DNA of 23,384 nt from an uncultured Bacteroides sp. GTDB lineage: Bacteria > Bacteroidota > Bacteroidia > Bacteroidales > Bacteroidaceae. The DNA lies in the NCBI GenBank assembly GCA_934716785.1, contig CAKUYM010000030.1, positions 1 through 23,384 on the forward strand, in the 5' to 3' direction. Made by a program: the position numbers and the translations under genes. Shown piece by piece: positions 15,365 to 21,028 of the stretch. The first letter of the stretch is position 1, and each line of letters begins with the position of its first letter. Below the pieces are notes generated by a model that saw nothing but the letters and a program-made list of their open reading frames with translations, searched no databases and was not told where the DNA came from.

Positions 15365-15488
15365 ATTTGTCCGATGACATTTTCTTTCAACTAAAAACAA
15401 TCTTTATTACCTTGTCTAAATCATACCTACCTAACGATTGCAAATTTAGAATCTTAAAAATAGATATGGCTTCTAAAATCGGACAAAT
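15365..15488. promoter_or_regulatory. 11-bp inverted repeat around the susC promoter (ATTTGTCCGAT / ATCGGACAAAT)
   Basis: ATTTGTCCGAT at 15365-15375 and its exact reverse complement at 15478-15488 lie on the two sides of the putative susC -7 element, 102 bases apart. The right arm lies upstream of the promoter, where an activator would bind, and also contains a small CGGA-caaa-TCCG palindrome. The left arm lies within the expected 5' leader. These are candidate HTCS binding sites. The promoter lacks a -33 box, as expected for an activator-dependent promoter. Confidence 0.45.
15441..15448 (-). promoter_or_regulatory. Putative -7 promoter element of the susC operon (TAAATTTG)
   Basis: Minus-strand TAAATTTG fits TAnnTTTG. 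Transcription would start near 15434, leaving a leader of about 100 bases before the susC ATG. No TTTG lies 19-21 bases upstream, so the promoter probably needs activation, plausibly by the HTCS encoded just upstream. Confidence 0.5.
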
Positions 15489-15544
15489 CCGGTAACAAAA
15501 TGGACAATATGGCTCCGCAGTGCCTGTCTGAGACGGTTTTTGTC

Positions 15545-18500
15545 TTATTTGTGACTTACACTCTCGTCTTCACTTTGATATTGACTCGGCTTCATTCCAT
15601 ACTGATTCTGGAAACATTTGGCAAAATAGGACGGGGTCTTGAATCCAACCATGTAACTGATCTCGGCTACGGTGAAACGATGCTGGCTCAGCAAGACCGC
15701 AGCTTTTTGGAGTCTCACCCGTCGGATATAATCCAACGGGCCTATACCCATATATTTTTTTATCAAACGGTATAGCTGTTTATTGGGGATACCACTCTTT
15801 TCACACAATAAGTTCACATTTAAGTCGGGATCGGAAATGTTATCCTCGATGACCTTTACAATCTTTGCCAACGTCTTTTCATTGACAGATTCAGCTTCGA
15901 TCGGCTTGGATTCGGCTTCCGCAATTGTCTGCATTCTTACCTTTTCCCTTATTTCGCTTCTCCCTTTGAGAAGATGGCTGATGCGGCCAAGCAAGGTGAC
16001 CGGTTCAAAAGGCTTTGTCATAAATACATCAATGCCGAGCTTGATACTTTCATTTTCGGTCACGTTATCGGATTTTGCAGTCAGCATAATGATGGGAAGA
16101 GATGAAAGGCGTGGCTGTTGCTTGATGCGTCTGACCATTTCCAGTCCATTCATTATCGGCATCATTTCATCCACAATTATCAGATCCGGAATGATAGATG
16201 CTGCAATCGAAAGTCCGGCACGCCCGTTCTCGGCCGTGAAACAAGTATAGTTATCCTTAAGAATTTCCGAAATAAAACCGGAGATTTGCGAGTTGTCTTC
16301 AACTATAAGTATCTTAGCCTTCCCGGTATCTCCACTTCCGGTGCTATTGCTTGATGCCGACTGTACTTTTTCCGATATCGGAAGCGTCACAACGAATGTC
16401 GTACCTTGTCCCTCCTTGCTGGACAGGGTTATATTCCCTTTCATCAATTCGAGATAATTCTTTATAAGATATAGCCCGAGTCCGGTGCCCTCATGAAGCT
16501 TGGAAGTGGATGGCGCCCTGAACATTCGTTGAAACACAAGCGGCTGGTCTATATCTGCAATGCCTACGCCATCGTCCGAAACAGTAATCTCTACTTGGTT
16601 GTCGCTGGTACTGATTCCACAAGATATCGTCGAGCCGTCGTCAGAGTATTTGCAGGCATTTGACAATAGATTCGTTATTACAGACTCAAATTTTACGGCA
16701 TCCGCTTCAATGAACAATTGCGGGCATGAAGAATGAAAAATGAATTTCTTCTGAATGTTGTTTTCCTTGAATACCTCGAACACGTCTTTGCAAAATTCAA
16801 CTACATCAAATGTGGATACTATCAGCAGGTTCTCATTACTGTCTTCCAAATGTTGCAGCTCCAACGTGCGGTGTATCATGTTGTTAAGGCGTACAGCATT
16901 ATCATAGATGGTTTCGAGACTTCTTTTGCTTTCAGGGTCTTTCGCTTTTTCCTTCATAACGCTTACCGGTCCCAATATCATTGAAAGGGGAGTTTTAAGG
17001 TCATGGGATATGGCTGAAAGGAAAGAGAGTTTCCTTTCTACATTTTCCAGTGCCGCCTGCCTCTCCTGTTCCTGAAAAGCCCTTAAGCTTCGTTTTCTTA
17101 TATACCATATAATGCCAATAATAAGACCCAACCCCATGAGGATATATAAGCAGACAGCCCACCACGATAATGCCAGGGGCGGCCTGACTGTCAGTGGTAT
17201 AGATATGGGGTCGATCGGAGATCCTACAGTTTTCACCAAAACCATATAGTCTCCCATTTTCAGTTCGGCGAGTGTTATGGTATTAGCCCCTTCAGGCATT
17301 ACAATCCATCTGTCTAATGTGTCAGTTGGAGATTCTGACAGTTTATACATGAATCGTTGCGGCGATTCGGGAGAATAATCCAACGTGCTTACCAACATGG
17401 TTATATTCCCGCCGTATGGTATTGATATATCCTTTGTACCTCCTTTTAAATCAGAAAGGTTGAAATAGCCTTTGCCTTTGTCATGAAGTACAAGTTTTAT
17501 AGCCTTGTAGTCGGATATATTACCGATATTGGAGTAATCCACCTCAAGAATTTCATCCGTCCCTCCAAGTAAGACTTTTCCGGTGGCTGCATCTTCATAG
17601 ACTGCGGTGTATGATTTTTGAGGAATGGGCAATAGCTTTGCTGTCAGGTTATCTCCATCAATGCTCCAGACATTGCTTTGAGTCGATATCCAAATACCGT
17701 TACCTACTTTGCCTATAGCCAGAATAGTCTCATCACTGTTTGTATATGGAAATTTCACTATTTGGCTATTTCCTTCCCTGTCAAAAGCGATAGTTCCTCC
17801 TTTGAAAGCGCACCAGATACGCCCTTTACCATCACGACATATATGTGTCGGATAACCGCCCGCCAGTTGATAGATATCATATTTCTTAAATTGTCCCTTT
17901 GATGGAGAATATTGAGTCAATACATTATCACGGAACAGCAATATCCATATATTGCCATTAGGGTCGATAATCATGTCGTTGACAAGGTCGTTGGGCAAAC
18001 TCAAATTATCACCGTTCGACAACTTGCTATCGGTATTAAGAGAATAATCCGACACTACGGTTCCGCCGTTTATATTGAATTTTGACTTATAGACACGGTG
18101 TAATCCACCAAGGAAACTACCCACCCAATAATTGTCTTTGTCTTCTTCAAATGAATACACCCAGTTGGAATTGTGCTCACCATTTTTATCAATGATATGG
18201 AATACATCAAATCCATTCGACGATGGATTAAATCGGTTCAAACCGCCGTCTGTCGATAGCCATATACGATGGTTGCTGTCTTCGTCTATGGACCTTATTC
18301 TATTATGAGACAACGACTTCGGCAAATTTGAATGGCGATACCAGTTGGGCATTCCGCCATCAGACAACCTGATGACACCATTTGTCCCTCCCAACCAAAG
18401 CTCATTCCTACTGTCTCGATAGATAGAATGAATCTCATTGCCTTCACCCGTATGTGCAAGTGCGCTTAGCTTGATTGTTCGGATAGTATTCGAATTGGAT

Positions 18501-19471
18501 GCGATGGAGACTCCCCGTTCATGACCTGCCCAAATATTATGGTCTCTATCAGCAAAAACACACCATATCTCGTTGTTTGACAGACTCAGTTCGTTCCTTG
18601 AATCATGGCGGTAGTGACGTATTGCATCTTGGAACCAATCAAATACTCCATTGTCTGTCCCTATAAGAATATGACCGTTATTGCTTTTGGCGAGACTTTT
18701 AATGTTGTTGTTTTCCAATGCTGCGATTCTCGTCCAAGCGTTGTTCACAGGGGTGTATTCAAACAGTGAACCTTCGCTGCCAATATAGATTTTCTCATTG
18801 TCCGGAGATTCCAACAGGCAATTTACAAAAAGATTCTTCAAGTCGGGGTTGTTTATGTCTGTTTTGACCTTAACGAATTCGCCGGTATTGGGATTCCATC
18901 TGGCCAGCCCGTTATAAGTGCCGGCATATAATATACCTCTGCTATCTCTTAATATGGAATAGACCGACTTATGTGGCAGCCCTGCCGAATAATCGGATAT
19001 TTTTCCAGTATTCAGGTCCAGCAGAAAGATACCGTAAAGACTCCCCACCCATAGCTGATCATCGAACAGCAACATACATCTGATCTCTTTCGGCAAAGGT
19101 ACATTAGTAGAATTCACCATGCCGTTTTCGTAATCATATATCAAGAGACCGTTATTCCCTCCCAAATACAATTGGCCTTTATGTTCAATAATGGAATAGA
19201 TCTGTGTTCCTGATAATTCATTCTGTCCCACCGGATGAACTGTCACTCCGTCATAGACATATAATCCGCTGCCGGTACCTGTCCACATGATGCCTCGACT
19301 GTCTCGGTACATACAGAAAACCGTTGTTTTCTTTTCGCCAACCGTTACGTTTTTCCATGTCAAGTCTGATTCCGGCAATTGAGGAACTGCCCGAACTTCC
19401 GTGCCGATACTACTCATTACAATCATAATGAGGAATATCACCCATGTGGTAATTTGTTTCATTCGTTTCAT
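15545..19471 (-). CDS. Hybrid two-component system sensor/regulator (HTCS) of the galactan locus
   Basis: One-protein sensor, kinase and transcription activator in the inner membrane, 1308 residues. Signal peptide/anchor 1-28; periplasmic sensor of two beta-propellers built from Reg_prop repeats (about 30-690; such as DSRGIMWTGTGSGLYVYD, DSRNELWLGGTNGVIRL and DSNHRIWLSTDGGLNRF), then a Y_Y_Y domain; transmembrane helix about 769-791; HisKA with His823 in ISHDLKTPLS; HATPase with NLLSNACKYSDDG, DDGVGIAD and GTGLGLYLIKNY; receiver domain about 1052-1165 with the VEDN acidic pair, phospho-acceptor Asp1101 in IIVDEMMPIMNG, LTAKS and TKPF; AraC-type helix-turn-helix at about 1200-1305 (ISYMVGFKTPSYFAKCFQNQYGMKPSQYQ in part). 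All key residues are present. It lies 212 bases upstream of susC on the same strand but has its own promoter. Known HTCS proteins of this type bind an oligosaccharide released by the locus and activate its susC promoter. Confidence 0.95.
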   Translation of the reverse strand: MKRMKQITTWVIFLIMIVMSSIGTEVRAVPQLPESDLTWKNVTVGEKKTTVFCMYRDSRGIMWTGTGSGLYVYDGVTVHPVGQNELSGTQIYSIIEHKGQLYLGGNNGLLIYDYENGMVNSTNVPLPKEIRCMLLFDDQLWVGSLYGIFLLDLNTGKISDYSAGLPHKSVYSILRDSRGILYAGTYNGLARWNPNTGEFVKVKTDINNPDLKNLFVNCLLESPDNEKIYIGSEGSLFEYTPVNNAWTRIAALENNNIKSLAKSNNGHILIGTDNGVFDWFQDAIRHYRHDSRNELSLSNNEIWCVFADRDHNIWAGHERGVSIASNSNTIRTIKLSALAHTGEGNEIHSIYRDSRNELWLGGTNGVIRLSDGGMPNWYRHSNLPKSLSHNRIRSIDEDSNHRIWLSTDGGLNRFNPSSNGFDVFHIIDKNGEHNSNWVYSFEEDKDNYWVGSFLGGLHRVYKSKFNINGGTVVSDYSLNTDSKLSNGDNLSLPNDLVNDMIIDPNGNIWILLFRDNVLTQYSPSKGQFKKYDIYQLAGGYPTHICRDGKGRIWCAFKGGTIAFDREGNSQIVKFPYTNSDETILAIGKVGNGIWISTQSNVWSIDGDNLTAKLLPIPQKSYTAVYEDAATGKVLLGGTDEILEVDYSNIGNISDYKAIKLVLHDKGKGYFNLSDLKGGTKDISIPYGGNITMLVSTLDYSPESPQRFMYKLSESPTDTLDRWIVMPEGANTITLAELKMGDYMVLVKTVGSPIDPISIPLTVRPPLALSWWAVCLYILMGLGLIIGIIWYIRKRSLRAFQEQERQAALENVERKLSFLSAISHDLKTPLSMILGPVSVMKEKAKDPESKRSLETIYDNAVRLNNMIHRTLELQHLEDSNENLLIVSTFDVVEFCKDVFEVFKENNIQKKFIFHSSCPQLFIEADAVKFESVITNLLSNACKYSDDGSTISCGISTSDNQVEITVSDDGVGIADIDQPLVFQRMFRAPSTSKLHEGTGLGLYLIKNYLELMKGNITLSSKEGQGTTFVVTLPISEKVQSASSNSTGSGDTGKAKILIVEDNSQISGFISEILKDNYTCFTAENGRAGLSIAASIIPDLIIVDEMMPIMNGLEMVRRIKQQPRLSSLPIIMLTAKSDNVTENESIKLGIDVFMTKPFEPVTLLGRISHLLKGRSEIREKVRMQTIAEAESKPIEAESVNEKTLAKIVKVIEDNISDPDLNVNLLCEKSGIPNKQLYRLIKKYMGIGPLDYIRRVRLQKAAVLLSQHRFTVAEISYMVGFKTPSYFAKCFQNQYGMKPSQYQSEDESVSHK

Positions 19472-19497
19472 GTTATTGAGATTCGGTGGTTAATGTG

Positions 19498-19505
19498 CAA
19501 AGTTA
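19498..19505 (-). promoter_or_regulatory. Putative -7 promoter element of the HTCS gene (TAACTTTG)
   Basis: Minus-strand TAACTTTG fits TAnnTTTG exactly. Transcription would begin near 19491, about 20 bases before the HTCS start codon. The -33 box is not clear. It indicates that the regulator is expressed separately from the promoter further upstream at 19824-19831. Confidence 0.5.
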
Positions 19506-19543
19506 GCGATTTTTAGTGATTGTCGGTTATAGCTGTCAGACCA

Positions 19544-19653
19544 TATTATGTATCATTTTGGAAAAAATCTGCAACGATTAGGACATCAGTATATAAAAAG
19601 AACCGGAATTCTTAATTTGTAAAACTTAAATTAAGGATCTATTATGTATCATT
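19544..19653. repeat. Pair of exact 14-bp direct repeats upstream of HTCS (TATTATGTATCATT)
   Basis: TATTATGTATCATT occurs at 19544-19557 and again at 19640-19653, 96 bases apart start to start, upstream of the HTCS promoter. The sequence is AT-rich, so chance is possible. It could be a pair of regulator half-sites or a trace of a local duplication. Confidence 0.5.
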
Positions 19654-19770
19654 ATTTTATCATCCTACTTGCATAACACATGATATCCTGACTCTATACA
19701 TTCTGCGACACCGAAAATAGTTTATCTTTCATCCTAAATCTCCGTCAACGTTTCTAATAAATTCTTGCAT

Positions 19771-19785
19771 CGTTTATTATAAACG
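19771..19785. promoter_or_regulatory. Palindrome CGTTTAT-T-ATAAACG
   Basis: Two perfect 7-bp arms around one central T, about 40 bases downstream of the -7 element at 19824-19831 on the minus strand and absent from copy 1 of the repeat. It could be an operator or an RNA hairpin in the leader. Confidence 0.4.
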
Positions 19786-19823
19786 GTATCCAAGTTTATT
19801 CGTTGTTTTATATTCCACTTCTA

Positions 19824-19853
19824 CAAATATACAACATAAAAAGCCTTTGTCAA
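19824..19853 (-). promoter_or_regulatory. Bacteroides-type promoter inside repeat copy 2 (TTG-N19-TATATTTG)
   Basis: On the minus strand TTG (19851-19853), a 19-base spacer and TATATTTG (19824-19831) match both halves of the Bacteroides sigma consensus. It is the best promoter match in the window. The transcript would start near 19817 and run left through block A towards the HTCS, giving a leader of nearly 350 bases, or a separate short RNA. No gene directly follows it. Confidence 0.5.
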
Positions 19854-20055
19854 GGCTTAGGAGATTATAAACGTGAATAACTTGGATTTATTTTTCCGGG
19901 ATGTATGATGAAATCCTGTTGTTGCTCAGTTATTATTCACATTCCCCTTTACACATTACGGCAATAATTGCATTAGCGAAAATTAACACAATATAATATA
20001 TTGATAATAAGATATATACAAATACAACAAACTTTTATATACAGAAAACATAACA

Positions 20056-20065
20056 ACCGTACGGT
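20056..20065. promoter_or_regulatory. 10-bp palindrome ACCGTACGGT next to the toxin-side promoter
   Basis: A perfect GC-richer palindrome in otherwise AT-rich DNA, ending 8 bases before the TACATTTG -7 element, thus between the -7 and -33 positions. A protein bound here would overlap RNA polymerase, as a repressor does. The binding protein is unknown. Confidence 0.4.
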
Positions 20066-20073
20066 ATAATTGC

Positions 20074-20081
20074 TACATTTG
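20074..20081 (+). promoter_or_regulatory. Putative -7 promoter element towards the YD-repeat/SpvB genes (TACATTTG)
   Basis: TACATTTG fits TAnnTTTG and points to the plus-strand genes. If used, the leader would be about 460-525 bases long. There is no clear -33 TTTG. Confidence 0.4.
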
Positions 20082-20612
20082 TAATATTTCTAATAGACTA
20101 TAGTACATTTATAGTGTTACTATATGATGTTAGTTTCATGTTATTTATGTGGATTGTATTTTATACGTCCATTTATTGATTTTAAATTTTAGGTAATGCA
20201 AAACTATGTAAGTTTAGAACACACACATGGCGAAGAATCCTCTTTGGGGAATATATCCTTTTTTGATACCTTTGCCACACCCGTTAATTCTGACGGTGCA
20301 TTTTGCTTATGCCTAATAAGAAGCATAGTCCTTTTTCCTTTCTTCAGTTCTTCTTTTCATAGCGTATTTTTTGTTATTTTAGATATATCTTGCCAGAAAA
20401 CAATACAACATTTTCATGACTATTTGAACCGACATATCCAACACCGGTTTCTTTTTCCTATGCTCTGCATATTTCCCATCCAATGAATACGCGTATTCTA
20501 TATAATATCTATTTACAGTTAACTTTATCAACTAAAATTACACATTATGAAAAGAAGAACAATGAAACCAAATGCTTATTTATGTTTTATGAATGGAATC
20601 CTGTTTCATTCT

Positions 20613-21017
20613 ATGAAGAAACTCACCCGAAGATTCTTGACTGCCTCCTTGTTACTCTTGTTTGGTGCTGCCTTTACTGATGCAAAAGGCCAGACGGTAA
20701 ATTATGAATATGACGCAAATGGAAATGTTACTTCTAAAAAGGTTATCCAACCCCTTGAAGTGATGAATTTCATGGTTAAGCAGGATACTGTTATATCATT
20801 TACCAACTTCCTTGCTTATTATCCTTCATTCAAGGCGGTATCATTTTCTGAGTTAACTTCGGCTACTTCTAATTCTAAAGGAAATGCAGCGAAGAACCTT
20901 AATGAACTAAATAATAAATCTTCCAAGGATAAAACACCTGTTATTTCCTCTTCATCTAATGGTAATGAGCGTTACCTATTAGTGGAAAGTAAGAATAATG
21001 ATTACAATCTCAAATAA
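20613..21017 (+). CDS. Small secreted protein with one RHS-type YD repeat
   Basis: I do not recognise a named family. The protein has 134 residues from the chosen start: signal peptide MKKLTRRFLTAS followed by LLLLFGAAFTDA, cleavage near residues 24-27, then directly VNYEYDANGNVTSKKV, a single copy of the YD-repeat motif (Y-x-Y-D-x-x-G-N) that builds RHS and Tc-toxin shells. The remainder is Ser-, Asn- and Lys-rich (about 90-134) and looks disordered. A longer start at 20547 adds 22 residues in front of the signal peptide; I prefer 20613 because the charged n-region then begins at the Met. It ends 11 bases before the SpvB/TcB-like gene on the same strand, so the two are probably one operon. 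It may be a partner or accessory of that protein, or the surviving N-terminal piece of a formerly larger RHS gene. Confidence 0.72.
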   Translation: MKKLTRRFLTASLLLLFGAAFTDAKGQTVNYEYDANGNVTSKKVIQPLEVMNFMVKQDTVISFTNFLAYYPSFKAVSFSELTSATSNSKGNAAKNLNELNNKSSKDKTPVISSSSNGNERYLLVESKNNDYNLK

Positions 21018-21028
21018 AATGCAAAATT

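Larger units (their letters stand above)
5505..19471 (-). other. Beta-1,4-galactan polysaccharide utilisation locus (HTCS, SusC, SusD, SusE-like, GH53, GH2)
   Basis: Six same-strand genes with all parts of a Sus-type system. The five structural genes are separated by at most 12 bases or overlap by one, so they form one operon ending at the terminator 5426-5467. Specificity for galactan comes from GH53, known only for beta-1,4-galactan cleavage, with GH2 as the exo-galactosidase. The set and order agree with the B. thetaiotaomicron galactan locus as I remember it. No arabinofuranosidase or sulfatase is present, so unbranched or lightly branched galactan is the likely target. Confidence 0.85.
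19671..19881 (-). repeat. Intergenic repeat element, copy 2 (upstream of HTCS)
   Basis: Block A (19671-19729) and block B (19835-19881) match copy 1 at 3336-3451 in the same orientation (81% without gaps for A, about 83% for B). The 105 bases between the blocks include about 96 bases absent from copy 1, with a promoter (19824-19831) and a palindrome (19771-19785). In block B the hairpin AAGCCTT-TGTC-AAGGCTT (19841-19858) is perfect and on the minus strand is followed by TTTTT. A minus-strand open frame in A starting MKDKLFS stops after 12 codons, so there is no intact gene. The element may be a decayed mobile or leader sequence. Confidence 0.7.
19882..20612. other. AT-rich divergent intergenic region and leader of the toxin-like genes
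   Basis: No convincing gene. The region is strongly AT-rich, with runs such as that around 19990-20040. It holds one good plus-strand -7 element (20074-20081) with a palindrome next to it, and a weaker near-match TAACTTTA at 20520-20527 that would place a start close to the first possible ATG at 20547. A 96-codon plus-strand frame (20196-20486) is rich in Phe, Ser, Ile and Leu without a recognisable fold or signal peptide, and I treat it as chance. Confidence 0.55.

Noticed and set aside
15489..15544. Possible terminator after the HTCS gene (GTCT-g-AGAC with T run)
   Set aside because: The T run follows the hairpin on the plus strand, whereas the HTCS is on the minus strand; the minus-strand version lacks a T tail.
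20427..20449. Hairpin AACCG...CGGTT followed by CTTTTT on the plus strand in the leader of the YD-repeat gene
   Set aside because: Only a 5-bp stem with a 13-base loop and an interrupted T run; too weak to call a terminator or attenuator.
20196..20486. 96-codon plus-strand open frame before the YD-repeat gene
   Set aside because: Phe/Ser/Ile-rich composition with no fold, signal peptide or motif, in AT-rich leader DNA; nothing supports translation beyond the absence of stops.
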